From assembly GCF_020176715.1 (NCBI RefSeq), contig NZ_JAIVMF010000005.1, positions 62,001 to 126,000 on the forward strand: a DNA stretch of 64,000 bases, read 5' to 3'. A model generated the notes under the pieces. The model worked only from the letters and a program-made list of their open reading frames with translations, did not search any database and was not told the origin of the DNA. A program made the position numbers and the translations under genes. This document shows, piece after piece, positions 36,260 to 47,149 of this stretch. Source of the DNA: Stappia stellulata (lineage in GTDB: Bacteria; Pseudomonadota; Alphaproteobacteria; Rhizobiales; Stappiaceae). Every line of letters begins with the position of its first letter. The first letter of the stretch is position 1.

Positions 36260-37102
36260 TCAGCCGGTCAGCCGTTCGGCGTGCCAGGCCATGTGGTCCG
36301 GCAGAAAGGTCGAGACGAAGTAATAGGAATGATCATAGCCGCCCTGCAGGCGCAGGGTCAGCTCGACGCCAGCCTCGCGGCACGCCGCGTCGAAGGCCCA
36401 GGGCTTGAGCTGCTCGTCCAGAAAGCCGTCGGCAGATCCCTGGTCGATCAGGATATCGCGCGCCCAGCCTTTGGTTCGAACGAGATGGCAGGCGTCATGC
36501 GCTTCCCAGGTCTTGCGGTCGCCGCCGAGATAGGCGCCGAGCGTCTTCTCGCCCCAAGGGCAGGCGGTCGGATTGACGATGGGCGCGAAGGCGGAGACGG
36601 AGCGGAACAGGTCGGGGTATTTCATGGCAAGCGTCAGCGCCCCGTGACCGCCCATGGAATGGCCGGTGATGCCGATGGCGCTGTCCCACACCGGCAGCTC
36701 GGCGCTCACCAGGCCCATCAGTTCGTCGGCGACATAGCTTTCCATGCGGAAATGCGGGGCCCAGGGGGCTTGCGTCGCATCGACGTAGAAGCCAGCGCCC
36801 TGGCCAAGGTCATAGGCCTCGTCATTGGCAACGCCTTCGCCGCGCGGGCTGGTGTCGGGGGCGATCACGATCATCGCGTTTTCCGCCGCGAGCCGCTGGT
36901 AGCCGGCCTTCGAGGTGGCGTTTTCCCAGGTGCAGGTCAGGCCGGAGAGATAGACCAGCGTCGGGCAGATTTCGCCGCGCAGGGCCTCTGCCGGCAGAAA
37001 AGCGGCGAATTCCATGGCGATGCCGGTGGCGGTGGAGGCGTGCCGGTAGACGCGCTGCTCTCCGCCGAAGGCGCGGGCGCTGGAAACAAGATCAAGGGTC
37101 AT
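36260..37102 (-). CDS. fghA: S-formylglutathione hydrolase
   Basis: Second enzyme of glutathione-dependent formaldehyde oxidation, releasing formate. The 280 residues fit esterase D family length. The nucleophile elbow is ITGHSMGGHGALTLA (about residues 147-161), with Asp and His in LIDQGSADGFL and LQGGYDHSYYFVS. The start overlaps the GNAT gene stop by four bases (ATGA, 37099-37102), and a longer upstream frame is spurious. Lies two genes downstream of the S-(hydroxymethyl)glutathione dehydrogenase gene. Confidence 0.93.
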   Translation of the reverse strand: MTLDLVSSARAFGGEQRVYRHASTATGIAMEFAAFLPAEALRGEICPTLVYLSGLTCTWENATSKAGYQRLAAENAMIVIAPDTSPRGEGVANDEAYDLGQGAGFYVDATQAPWAPHFRMESYVADELMGLVSAELPVWDSAIGITGHSMGGHGALTLAMKYPDLFRSVSAFAPIVNPTACPWGEKTLGAYLGGDRKTWEAHDACHLVRTKGWARDILIDQGSADGFLDEQLKPWAFDAACREAGVELTLRLQGGYDHSYYFVSTFLPDHMAWHAERLTG

Positions 37103-37638
37103 GGATGGGCGGTCTCCGAAGGGGTGTCGTGGCGCGCGGCGGCCGGCTCGATCCCGGCCGGGCGGCGCATGTCGATATGCGGGATCCCGTCCTCGTCGTA
37201 AATCTCCGAGACGGGACGGAAGCCATGAGCGGCGTAGAAGCCTTGCAGTTGGGCCTGGGCGGAGAGCTCCACCGGCCGGTCGGGCCAACGCTCGAGCGCG
37301 CGGGCGATGCCTGCCGTCAAGAGATACCCGCCGAGGCCGCAGCCGCGCCAGTCCCGTGCGGTGGCGATGCGGCCGAGGCGCGGTGCCCCGTCGCCGTCCG
37401 GCGGCAACAGGCGCAGGCAGGCGGCAAGCCCGCCGTCCGCCGTCTCCAGCAGGAGATGTTCGGCATCGGGGTCGCGCCCGTCGATCTCCGCGTAGGCACA
37501 GGCCTGCTCGACAACGAAGATGGCGACGCGCAAGCGGAACAGCGCGTGGATCCGTGCCGGGGACAGATTGTCCAGGCTGGACCAGATCGCGTCCAGCCGG
37601 GGCCGGTCGGAGATGGCAGGCGGCGGGATCCGGATCAC
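37099..37638 (-). CDS. ElaA-like GNAT acetyltransferase
   Basis: A 179-residue GNAT protein of the ElaA type: FRLRVAIFVVEQACAYAEIDGRD (about residues 35-57) and HLLLETADGGLAACLRLLP match, followed by the acetyl-CoA site RDWRGCGLGGYLLTAGIARAL. The C-terminal FYAAHGFRPVSEIYDEDGIPHIDM is typical. Substrate unknown. It starts with a four-base overlap on the XRE gene and ends with one on fghA, so all three are translationally coupled. Confidence 0.85.
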   Translation of the reverse strand: MIRIPPPAISDRPRLDAIWSSLDNLSPARIHALFRLRVAIFVVEQACAYAEIDGRDPDAEHLLLETADGGLAACLRLLPPDGDGAPRLGRIATARDWRGCGLGGYLLTAGIARALERWPDRPVELSAQAQLQGFYAAHGFRPVSEIYDEDGIPHIDMRRPAGIEPAAARHDTPSETAHP

Positions 37639-38051
37639 GAAGACCCGGCCGCCTCTTCGGCCTGCGACCGGGCTGCGCGCGCCAGACGCTCGATCTGCTC
37701 TTCCAGCCGGTCGAGCGCCTCGCCGGTGCGCTCATGGGTGTCGCGCAGGTTCTTGAGGCTCGCCGAGATCATCGAGAGCTCCGTCGTCATGCGTTCATCC
37801 GTCGGCGCCTCGCCCACGCCATACAAAAGCCAGGTCGGGCTGACGGCGAGAAAACCCGCAAGCATGGTCAGCCGGTTGGCGCGCGGCTCGGAGCGGCCGC
37901 TTTCCCAGGCATTGACCGTCGCGGTCTTTATGCCGAGACGGCGCGCAAGCTGCGCGCCGCTCAGGTTGGCGGCTTCCCGTGCGCGGCGGATGCGTCCGCC
38001 GATGGAATCCAGGTCGCGTGTCTCCGACCACATCGTTTCCGCCTCGCTCAT
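37635..38051 (-). CDS. XRE-family transcriptional regulator with C-terminal coiled coil
   Basis: A 138-residue protein with a helix-turn-helix (IGGRIRRAREAANLSGAQLARRLGIKTATVNAWESG, about residues 16-50) and a second segment RANRLTMLAGFLAVSPTWLLYG. The last about 50 residues form a coiled-coil helix (LSMISASLKNLRDTHERTGEALDRLEEQIERLARAA), probably for dimerisation. ATG 38051 follows GAGGAG nine bases upstream. It lies 59 bases downstream of the class III alcohol dehydrogenase gene and is coupled to the GNAT gene, so it may regulate the formaldehyde genes. Confidence 0.85.
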   Translation of the reverse strand: MSEAETMWSETRDLDSIGGRIRRAREAANLSGAQLARRLGIKTATVNAWESGRSEPRANRLTMLAGFLAVSPTWLLYGVGEAPTDERMTTELSMISASLKNLRDTHERTGEALDRLEEQIERLARAARSQAEEAAGSS

Positions 38052-38110
38052 TGCGGGGAGCTCCTCAGGTTGCACGCATGCCGGCTTTGGGGGCCGCGTG
38101 AGGGACAGGG

Positions 38111-39223
<1,113 letters not shown>

Positions 39224-39411
39224 AGTGTCGTCCTCCAGGAGCGGGTCGTGCGGCGGCGAAACAGGCCGCCTGTTCTGGGCCCGATCCTAGGCAGGCTTTG
39301 CGACGAGCGAAAGGGCGCAGGCCGACGCAGATAGGCGCAGACGCGACAAAGGGCGCGTTCGTCGATCCAAGCCCTGTTTCGCAAACTGTGGAAAACGGCT
39401 GGTTCTCAGCG

Positions 39412-39942
39412 CTAGCGCCGATAGCTCAGGAAGGTCACATCCGTGCTGTCGTTCGCTCCGCGCTCCGGGGTTTCGCGCGCGACTTCCCGCCAGACGTCTT
39501 CGTCGATCCGCGGAAAGTGTGCATCGCCGTCGGGGGTTGCGTGCACCCGTGTGATCTCCAGCCGGTCGGCGCGGGGCAGAGCGGCTGCATAGATCTCGCC
39601 ACCGCCAACCACCATCACCGCCTCGACGCCGTCGGCCGCGGCGATCTTGGCTGCGCGTTCGATCGCGGCCTCGAGCGAGGGCGCGGTGAGCACGCCGTCG
39701 CGGGTCCAGTTGGCATCGCGGGTGACCACGATGGTGGTGCGTCCGGGAAGCGGACGACCGATCGATTCAAACGTCTTGCGGCCCATGACCATCGGATGGC
39801 CGAGCGTCAGTCGCTTGAAGCGCTTCAGGTCGGACGAGAGCCGCCAGGGCATGTCGCCCTTCGCGCCGATGACACCGTTTTCCGCAACGGCTGCGACGAG
39901 CACGAGAGCGGGGGCGGAGGGCGAGGCGGAGCTTGCGGACAC
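39412..39942 (-). CDS. folA: Dihydrofolate reductase
   Basis: Reduces dihydrofolate to tetrahydrofolate, regenerating cofactor for ThyA. The 176 residues include VLVAAVAENGVIGAKGDMPWRLSSD (substrate site with catalytic Asp), HPMVMGRKTFESIGRPLPGR, and VMVVGGGEIYAAALP, which hold the NADPH site. The start is taken as GTG 39942 (VSASSASPSAPAL) behind GAAGG; the frame extends upstream across the ilvC terminator and is not real there. The gene is separated from thyA by more than 20 kb. Confidence 0.92.
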   Translation of the reverse strand: MSASSASPSAPALVLVAAVAENGVIGAKGDMPWRLSSDLKRFKRLTLGHPMVMGRKTFESIGRPLPGRTTIVVTRDANWTRDGVLTAPSLEAAIERAAKIAAADGVEAVMVVGGGEIYAAALPRADRLEITRVHATPDGDAHFPRIDEDVWREVARETPERGANDSTDVTFLSYRR

Positions 39943-39994
39943 GGGCGGGCCTTCGTTCTTCGGGCGGCTTTTGTTTGCGGACCGGGAGATAGCA

Positions 39995-40026
39995 CAAAAA
40001 CGGCCCGCGCGAAGGCGGGCCGTTTC
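39995..40026 (-). terminator. Terminator of ilvC
   Basis: AAACGGCCCGC pairs with GCGGGCCGTTT; a T-run follows in the leftward direction. It lies between ilvC and folA. Confidence 0.85.
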
Positions 40027-40058
40027 ATTTGCTTCAGGTCGCTCAGGCGATCTAGCGC

Positions 40059-41102
<1,044 letters not shown>

Positions 41103-41144
41103 TCATGCTTGGGCGCCGGTTGGCCGGCGTCCGGGGTTTTGACG

Positions 41145-41792
41145 TCAGCCCGCCGGGTGGCCCGTGTCCTGGGCGTCCGGCGGGAAGAGGGTGAGAAACT
41201 GGTCGACCGACAGGTTTGCCCGCGCCGCGAAATCGGCCTCGGTGCCCTCGGGCTCCTGGCCGAGCAGCCAGCGGCCGTGGGCATCGCGCACGATCAGCCC
41301 GTAGAGCGTGCGATAGGCCTCCGTCGCATCGACGGCGGCGATATGCCCTTGTGCAGCGCCTGCCTCCAGCAGCACGCGGGCTCGGGTCGCGATCCTGAGG
41401 CGTCCGCGCTCCAAAAGCAGGCGGCCGAGCGGTGAGCCCTCGCGGCTCGCCTGGCCGATGGCGAGCCGGTTCAACGCGAGCGAGGTGTCGCCGGCCAGCA
41501 CCGTGAGCAGATCCTCCGCGAAGGTGACGAGCCGCTCGCGAAAGGCGGATGCGCTCAATTGGTAGTCGTTTTCATGTGGCACGCGCACCTTGGACGCCTG
41601 ATGGGCGACGATGGCCGCCAGCAGTCCGTCGCGGTCGCCGAACCAGCGATAGAGGCTCTCCTTGGAGCAATTGGCCGCCCGCGCCACCGCCGCCGTCGTC
41701 AGCGCCTTCTCGCCGCCCTCGACCACAAGCCGTAGCGCCGAGGCGAGGACCTCGTTCTGGCGGGGCGTGAATTCGGGGCCGGTGGCGGTCAT
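41145..41792 (-). CDS. TetR-family transcriptional regulator
   Basis: A 215-residue TetR repressor. The helix-turn-helix is AVARAANCSKESLYRWFGDRDGLLAAIV (about residues 36-63), and the C-terminal ligand domain is of the AefR-like/TetR_C_7 kind (LTVLAGDTSLALNRLAIGQASREGSPLGRLLL). A perfect 14-base palindrome, a likely operator, lies about 100 bases upstream (41894-41907). Regulated genes are not obvious; possibly itself. The ribosome binding site before ATG 41792 is weak. Confidence 0.85.
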   Translation of the reverse strand: MTATGPEFTPRQNEVLASALRLVVEGGEKALTTAAVARAANCSKESLYRWFGDRDGLLAAIVAHQASKVRVPHENDYQLSASAFRERLVTFAEDLLTVLAGDTSLALNRLAIGQASREGSPLGRLLLERGRLRIATRARVLLEAGAAQGHIAAVDATEAYRTLYGLIVRDAHGRWLLGQEPEGTEADFAARANLSVDQFLTLFPPDAQDTGHPAG

Positions 41793-41893
41793 GGGGGTGC
41801 TGACTTCGAGCGTGCGGTTGGAGGGTAGCGGTCGTCTGGCCGGCGACTGTCCGGGCGCGTCACCACGGTCTCATGCGGGTTGAGAAACAAATA

Positions 41894-41907
41894 GTACCGT
41901 ACGGTAC
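41894..41907. promoter_or_regulatory. Putative TetR operator palindrome
   Basis: GTACCGTACGGTAC is a perfect 14-base palindrome followed directly by a further copy of the half element (GGTACGGT to 41910). It lies 102 bases upstream of the TetR gene in the noncoding region 41793-42064, the location expected for autorepression. Confidence 0.6.
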
Positions 41908-42064
41908 GGTTCGGCAGTGACAATGCCCGCGATGCCATCCGCCGTCAAGCGGGAAAATGGGCGCGCTTCGGTGTTCGCATTGGAGGGAAGCGGTCACCCC
42001 GGCTTTCGCCAAAGCTCAGCCGGTGTGACATGCGGAGAGTGGGGGCCGGTACGCCTGACGGGCG

Positions 42065-42976
42065 CTAGATGAGCAACTCACCCTTGGAGATGATGACCGC
42101 CTGGCCGCCAATGCGCGCGGCGTGGAGGGCGCCGGCTTCGATGTCGAGTTCCAGGTCGATCATCGAGGGGCGGCCCATGTCGTAGCCCTGTTCGATGCGC
42201 ACATAGTGGGTGCCGTCGGTCGGCTTGTCGAAATGGCGCACGACGCCGGCGAAGGCGGCTGCCGCGGAGCCGGTTGCGGGGTCTTCGTAGATCCCCATGC
42301 CGGGGCTGAACATGCGGGCCGAAAAGGTGCCGTCATGCGTCGTGGTCTGCCGGCAGTAGACATAGACCGCCGCGCCGCCGTCGCCGCCGTAGGCGTCCTG
42401 CCAATAGGCCTGGACGGGGCGCGCGCGGGACAGGGCCTTGAGGTTGGCCACGGGCACGAAAGCGAAGGCGACGCCGGCCTCGAAGGCGGAGGGGCGGTGG
42501 TTCTCGAAACCGATCTCGTTGGGTTCCAGCGACAGGCTTGCCGCGATGATGTCCTTGTCGCCGAGCGGATCGGCGGGGCGGGCGAGTTTCGGTACGTCGA
42601 ATTCGGCAAAGCCGGCGGCGCCGTTTTTCAGCACCACGCCGCAGCGCACGTTGCCGACGGCCTCTTCCAGCACGACCATGGCGTTCTGGTCGTCGTCGGT
42701 GTCGCCGAAGCGCTGGCGGGCCAACAGGATCGCGGTTCCCACCGTCGGATGGCCTGCGAAGGGCAGCTCTTTCGTCGGGGTGAAAATTCGCAGCTTGGCC
42801 GAGTGCGCCGGGTTTTCCGGCGGCAGCACGAACACGGTCTCCGACAGGTTGAACTCGCGTGCGATTCCCTGCATCCGGGCGTCCGACAGGCCTTCCGCGT
42901 CCAGAACGACCGCCAGCGGATTTCCCGCAAGGGCCTGATTCGTGAAGACGTCGAGGACGTAGAACCGTCGTGCCAT
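42065..42976 (-). CDS. PhzF-family epimerase/isomerase-like protein
   Basis: A 303-residue diaminopimelate-epimerase-fold protein. The PhzF marks are FYVLDVFTNQALAGNPLAVVLDAEGL at the N-terminus, the catalytic Glu in FNLSETVFVLPP (about residue 48), the FAGHPTVGTA turn near 70, and RMFSPGMGIYEDPATGSAAAAFAGVV in the second half. Family members isomerise or cyclise small metabolites; this one's substrate is unknown. ATG 42976 sits at good distance from AGGGGAA, better than ATG 42985. Confidence 0.88.
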   Translation of the reverse strand: MARRFYVLDVFTNQALAGNPLAVVLDAEGLSDARMQGIAREFNLSETVFVLPPENPAHSAKLRIFTPTKELPFAGHPTVGTAILLARQRFGDTDDDQNAMVVLEEAVGNVRCGVVLKNGAAGFAEFDVPKLARPADPLGDKDIIAASLSLEPNEIGFENHRPSAFEAGVAFAFVPVANLKALSRARPVQAYWQDAYGGDGGAAVYVYCRQTTTHDGTFSARMFSPGMGIYEDPATGSAAAAFAGVVRHFDKPTDGTHYVRIEQGYDMGRPSMIDLELDIEAGALHAARIGGQAVIISKGELLI

Positions 42977-43220
42977 CGTGCGCATTCCCCTGTTTCTCTT
43001 GTCGCCGTTGTCGCGATTGTCGCCATGCCCGAGCGTGCGGGCGGACAGACTGTCGCATGCCGTGGCCGGCGTTGCCAGCGCCGGACGCGACTTCGCGCCC
43101 GGTCATCGTCAACCAAAGGTTAACAAAACACGCCGGGCCGGTCGCCCCTTGTGCGGTTTTGGCTAATGGGCCGGCTCGAGACCCGTGAACCGGTCGGCGC
43201 GATCGGCCGTAGGACAGGCC

Positions 43221-43934
43221 ATGACCCTCTCATTGAACAGTTTTCCTCCCGGCGGCATTGCCGTTGTCATCGGCTCGACCGGCGGAATCGGCTCCGCGTT
43301 CATGGATGCCCTGGACGCCTCCGGCCGCTTCGGCGCCGTGATCGGCCTGTCCAGACGGAGCGATCCGCCCCTTGATCTTCTGGACGAGGCGAGTATCGAG
43401 GCCGCCGCGGCTGCCGTGCGGCAAAGGGGACCGTTGCGCCTCGTCGTCGATGCGACCGGTATCCTCTCCGATGCCGAGATGTCGCCGGAAAAGGCGCTTC
43501 GCCAGATTGACCCCGCGCAGATGGCGCGCTCCTATGCGATCAACGCCATCGGTCCGGCGCTTCTCCTGAAACACTTTGGCCCGGCGATGGCGCGCGACGG
43601 CAAATCGGTGTTCGCGACCCTTTCGGCCAAGGTCGGCAGCATTGGCGACAATGGGCTCGGCGGCTGGATCAGCTACCGGGCGGCCAAGGCGGGGCTGAAC
43701 CAGATCGTCAGGACCGCCTCGATCGAGCTCGGGCGCCGGGCGCCGGAGCTTGTCGTTCTGGCGCTTCATCCCGGTACGGTCGACACCGGCCTGTCGAAAC
43801 CCTTCGCCAAGGCGGGTCTGGAGGTCCAGACCCCCGACGCCGCCGCCGGGCGGCTCTGCTCGGTGATCGATACGGTAGATGCATCGCAGACCGGAGGCTT
43901 TTTCAGCTACACGGGCGAGCGGCTGCCCTGGTGA
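43221..43934 (+). CDS. Short-chain dehydrogenase/reductase (C-factor-like)
   Basis: A 237-residue SDR. The cofactor motif IGSTGGIGSAFMDAL lies near residues 16-30. A conserved NAIGPALLLKHF is present, and the catalytic residues sit in TLSAKVGSIGDN (Ser) and SYRAAKAGLNQI (Tyr-x-x-x-Lys, near 152-156). The pattern VLALHPGTVDTGLSKPF near 180 is typical of the C-factor/CsgA-like branch. Substrate unknown. ATG 43221 follows AGGACAGG; a longer frame begins at 43185. The next gene follows on the same strand after 80 bases. Confidence 0.88.
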   Translation: MTLSLNSFPPGGIAVVIGSTGGIGSAFMDALDASGRFGAVIGLSRRSDPPLDLLDEASIEAAAAAVRQRGPLRLVVDATGILSDAEMSPEKALRQIDPAQMARSYAINAIGPALLLKHFGPAMARDGKSVFATLSAKVGSIGDNGLGGWISYRAAKAGLNQIVRTASIELGRRAPELVVLALHPGTVDTGLSKPFAKAGLEVQTPDAAAGRLCSVIDTVDASQTGGFFSYTGERLPW

Positions 43935-44015
43935 AGGGCAAAAGCCGGCGGTCGTTGCGCGGTGCGCGTCGACGGGTGTAAAAGGCGCGGATCGCCCGCC
44001 GCACCCGAGAGCCGC

Positions 44016-44804
44016 ATGTCCGATTTCCGCATTTCCGCCTTCTATCATTTCGCAGCCCTCGACGACTTTGCGGCGCTGAAGACCCCGCTTGCGGCGCTGG
44101 CCTGCAGGAAGGGCGTACGCGGGTCGATCCTGCTTGCGGCGGAAGGCGTCAACGGCACGATTGCCGGCACGGACGAGGGCGTCGACGCGGTGCTCGCGCA
44201 TATGCGCGCCGATCCGCGCCTGGGCGGGCTCAAGGACAAGAGTTCCCGCGCCGGGCGCATGCCGTTCAAGCGGCTGAAGGTGCGGTTGAAGCGCGAGATC
44301 GTCTCGCTCGGCGTGGAGGGGATCGACCCGGTCGAAAAGGTCGGGACCTATGTGGCGCCGGAAGACTGGAACGACCTGCTTCGGGACCCGGATGTCGTGC
44401 TGGTCGACACGCGCAACGACTACGAGATCGCCTTTGGCACCTTCGAGGGCGCCATGTCGCCCGAAACGCGCAGTTTCCGCTCCTTCCCGGAGTGGGTGAG
44501 AACCGCCCCGGCGATGGCCAACAAACCCAAGGTCGCCATGTTCTGCACCGGCGGGATCCGCTGCGAAAAGGCGACGTCGCTGCTGCTTGAGGAAGGCTTT
44601 GGCGAGGTCTACCACCTCGACGGCGGTATCCTGAACTATCTCGAACGCGTCCCGCGCGAAGAGAGCCTGTGGCGCGGCGACTGTTTCGTGTTCGACGAGC
44701 GCATCGCGGTCGATCACGACCTGGCGCCGACCTGGGGCGAGGGGGCGCCGGAAGAAGCGCATGCGGTGCTGCCGCGCGCCGTGGTCGAGGGCGCGGACGG
44801 CTGA
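44016..44804 (+). CDS. trhO: TrhO-like rhodanese (tRNA uridine hydroxylation), short C-terminus
   Basis: A 262-residue homologue of TrhO (YceA/UPF0176), which makes 5-hydroxyuridine at tRNA position 34. The N-terminal ferredoxin-like half contains [12 protein letters not shown] and [22 protein letters not shown]. The rhodanese domain has [18 protein letters not shown] and the active-site loop [16 protein letters not shown] (Cys near residue 175). Many relatives continue for 40-50 residues with a Cys-rich module (C-x-x-C-R and C-x-x-C); here the protein stops after [24 protein letters not shown]. The downstream strand is taken by the convergent gluconolactonase gene. Confidence 0.85.
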   Translation: MSDFRISAFYHFAALDDFAALKTPLAALACRKGVRGSILLAAEGVNGTIAGTDEGVDAVLAHMRADPRLGGLKDKSSRAGRMPFKRLKVRLKREIVSLGVEGIDPVEKVGTYVAPEDWNDLLRDPDVVLVDTRNDYEIAFGTFEGAMSPETRSFRSFPEWVRTAPAMANKPKVAMFCTGGIRCEKATSLLLEEGFGEVYHLDGGILNYLERVPREESLWRGDCFVFDERIAVDHDLAPTWGEGAPEEAHAVLPRAVVEGADG

Positions 44805-44826
44805 CGATCCGCTGCCCGTCAGTCTC

Positions 44827-45726
44827 CTACAGGCGCAGGAGATGGCCCGGAAGGCCGCGCACGCCGGGCGTCAGCGCGAACACTCCGCCGGAGTCCGGAT
44901 AGGCCGACAGCATGTCCGCGTCTCCGGGCGGGCGCAGGCTGGTGATGACGAGCGTGTCGAGACCGGGGCCGCAGAAACACGGCATGGTCGGTCGCGGCAC
45001 CGGCATCTTCAGCGTCTCGAAAAGGGTCCCCTCGGGCGAAAACCGGTTGACGACGCCGGCGGAAACGCCGGCGGACCAATAGTCCCCTTGCGCATCCACC
45101 GTGCCGCCGTCCGGCCGGCCGCTGTCGTTGGTCATTTGCGCGAAGAGGCGGCGGTTGGCGATGGCGCCGGTCGCGGGATCGAAATCCCAGGCCTCGATCC
45201 GGCCGGGCCGGCTGTCGGCGTGATAGAGCGTGCGCCCGTCGGGCGACCAGGCCAGTCCGTTGGAGACCGTGACCCCCTCCACCATCCGCGTGCAACCGCC
45301 CGAGGCGTCGACCCGGTAGAGCGCGCCGATCGGCTTGCGGTCGGGCCGGTCGTCCATGGTCCCGACCCAGAAGGCGCCATCGGGACCGACCTTGCCGTCG
45401 TTCAGCCGGGTGCGCTCGTCCGTCTCCTCGATGGCGACGAGCGGCTCGAAGGTCTCGTTGCGAAGGCGATAGAGGCCGACCCGGTCGCGCAGGGCGACGA
45501 TCAGCACGTCGGGGTCGGTGGTCAGTCCGAAGGAGCCGATCACGTCCGGCATGCTGCGGATGGTCTCTGTGCCGCTTGCCCAGTCGCGGGCGATTAGCCG
45601 TTTGCCCAGAATGTCGCACCAGTGGAGTGTGCGGCTGCGATGATCCCAGGTCGGCCCTTCCGCCAGGTCGCTGATCGTGTCGCTCAACCGGCGGATGCAC
45701 GCGGATGTCTGTCGGGGCTCGGTCAT
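44827..45726 (-). CDS. SMP-30/gluconolactonase family protein
   Basis: A 299-residue six-bladed beta-propeller of the SMP-30 lactonase family. The divalent-metal residues expected are present: Glu in LAEGPTWDH (about residue 23), Asn in RTRLNDGKVGPDGAFWVGTM near 105, Asn in VTVSNGLAWSPDGRTLYHADS near 155 and Asp in RPDGGTVDAQGDYW near 205. It probably hydrolyses a sugar lactone in the cytoplasm. No sugar dehydrogenase lies next to it. Possible contribution to the missing phosphogluconolactonase step is speculative. Confidence 0.87.
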   Translation of the reverse strand: MTEPRQTSACIRRLSDTISDLAEGPTWDHRSRTLHWCDILGKRLIARDWASGTETIRSMPDVIGSFGLTTDPDVLIVALRDRVGLYRLRNETFEPLVAIEETDERTRLNDGKVGPDGAFWVGTMDDRPDRKPIGALYRVDASGGCTRMVEGVTVSNGLAWSPDGRTLYHADSRPGRIEAWDFDPATGAIANRRLFAQMTNDSGRPDGGTVDAQGDYWSAGVSAGVVNRFSPEGTLFETLKMPVPRPTMPCFCGPGLDTLVITSLRPPGDADMLSAYPDSGGVFALTPGVRGLPGHLLRL

Positions 45727-45868
45727 GGAGAGAACCTTCGCAGTCGGGAGGAACCGATCGGGCGGCAGGTCTCATGTGTCGGACGAAACGCCGGCGGGAT
45801 CAAGGTCGGGATCGGCAATCGGGATCTGGGCTCGGGACCGGCGTTCGGAGGCGGAGCCGGCAAAGGCC

Positions 45869-46360
45869 TCAGCCGGTGGCTTGCCGTTGGGCGCGGGCGG
45901 TGCCGGACACCGGCAGGCACAGCCATGTGTCGCGAACATCGCGGATCAGGTCTTCCAGCTTATCCATCGTGTCCGGTTTGGTCAGCACTGCGTTCGCGCC
46001 TGCGCGGCGGGCCTGCTCGGCCAGGTCCTCGTCGTTGCTGGTCGTCAGCATCAGGATCGGTGTTGCAAGAAGCACCGGGCGTGCCCGCAGAACGGCGAGA
46101 AGCTCCAGACCGGACAGGCCGGGCATGTTGATATCGAGGACAATGAGGTCGGGAAGCGGGCCGCCGGCGGCCTGGGCCTCGCCGATCCATTCAAGCGCGG
46201 CCGTGGCGCCGAGTTTTGCAACGACGTTCAGCCGCTGTCCGCCAGGCACGGATTTGCGAAACTGGCGTTCGACAAGCCAGATGTCGTCCTCGTCGTCATC
46301 GACGAGAAGAACGGTCATGGATGCCGCGCGGGCTGCCTCTTTTGTCTCGAGCATGGGCAT
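45869..46360 (-). CDS. Single-domain response regulator (Rcp1-like)
   Basis: A 163-residue receiver domain with no output domain. MTVLLVDDDEDDIWLVERQF carries the acidic pocket, LPDLIVLDINMPGLSGLELL the phosphorylated Asp (about residue 78), MLTTSND the switch residues, and ANAVLTKPDT the Lys. Single-domain regulators of this branch often pair with bacteriophytochrome or hybrid histidine kinases, but no kinase is nearby. The start may be ATG 46360, or ATG 46318 which gives MTVLL directly. Confidence 0.85.
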   Translation of the reverse strand: MPMLETKEAARAASMTVLLVDDDEDDIWLVERQFRKSVPGGQRLNVVAKLGATAALEWIGEAQAAGGPLPDLIVLDINMPGLSGLELLAVLRARPVLLATPILMLTTSNDEDLAEQARRAGANAVLTKPDTMDKLEDLIRDVRDTWLCLPVSGTARAQRQATG

Positions 46361-46473
46361 TCTGTCGAATCTTCACGGTGCACGCTGTCTGTTTTACCTA
46401 TCCTATCAGCAATACTCCTGATTTCCCACCAGCTTGAAATGGTTGCGGCCACCGTGACTTTTCGCAGGATGCC

Positions 46474-46983
46474 TCACGCCCGCGGTCCGGGGGCGCCGTC
46501 GCGCTGCTGCTCGCGCGACGGCGCCGGCAGCGGAAAGGCCGTGCTCCGCGTGATGGTGCGGATCGCGAAGGAGGAGCGCATGCGCGACACGCCGGGAAGC
46601 CGGGCGAGATGGTCGCGGTGGATATGCTCGAAATGGGCGGGGTCGGCGGCCGCGATCCGCAGCATGTAATCCGCGTCGCCGGCCATCAGGTAGCATTCCA
46701 TGATTTCCGGGGATTGCGCCACGGCCTGTTCGAAGGCGGTGAGGACCTCGTTCGATTGCGAGTTCAGCGAGATCTCCACAAAAATATCCATCCGCCGGCC
46801 GATCCGGTCCTGGTTGAGTAGCGCGACGTAGCGATCGATCACGCCGGCGTCCTCCAGTGCGCGCACGCGGCGAAGGCAGGCGGAGGGGGAGAGGCCGACG
46901 GCATCGGCAAGCTCGCTGTTGGAAATGCGTCCGTCGCCCTGCAGGAGCGTGAGAATGTGCCGGTCGATCCGGTCAAAGGGCAT
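46474..46983 (-). CDS. Lrp/AsnC-family regulator, probable alanine dehydrogenase activator
   Basis: A 169-residue Lrp-type regulator. The N-terminal helix-turn-helix reads DRHILTLLQGDGRISNSELADAVGLSPSACLRRVRALEDAGVI, and the C-terminal RAM ligand domain has IFVEISLNSQS and ECYLMAGDADYMLRI. It is divergent from ald with 166 bases between starts, the arrangement of AldR/Lrp-ald pairs in which the regulator senses alanine. ATG 46983 follows GGAGAC. Confidence 0.9.
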   Translation of the reverse strand: MPFDRIDRHILTLLQGDGRISNSELADAVGLSPSACLRRVRALEDAGVIDRYVALLNQDRIGRRMDIFVEISLNSQSNEVLTAFEQAVAQSPEIMECYLMAGDADYMLRIAAADPAHFEHIHRDHLARLPGVSRMRSSFAIRTITRSTAFPLPAPSREQQRDGAPGPRA

Positions 46984-47017
46984 GCACAGGTCTCCACCGC
47001 ATAAAATTTCAATGACC

Positions 47018-47032
47018 AAGCGTAATATGCTT
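47018..47032. promoter_or_regulatory. Possible Lrp/AldR site in the lrp-ald divergent region
   Basis: AAGC at 47018-47021 and GCTT at 47029-47032 flank an AT-rich 7-base centre (GTAATAT). Located 35 bases upstream of the regulator gene and 118 bases upstream of ald. Confidence 0.4.
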
Positions 47033-47149
47033 CAAAGTTGCGCTGAAGCGGCGAAACCTGTCAAGTTCGCAAGCACATTCGATGAAACACGGTCTATCCT
47101 TTAGGGCAGGGAGTTGTTTTCGACGTAACGTATGGGAGGAGAAACAAAC

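Noticed and set aside
44761-45597. Possible frameshifted C-terminus of TrhO (frame with MRCCRAP)
   Set aside because: Cysteines appear by chance, but the spacing does not fit the usual motif, and the DNA is the 3' end of the opposite-strand gluconolactonase gene.
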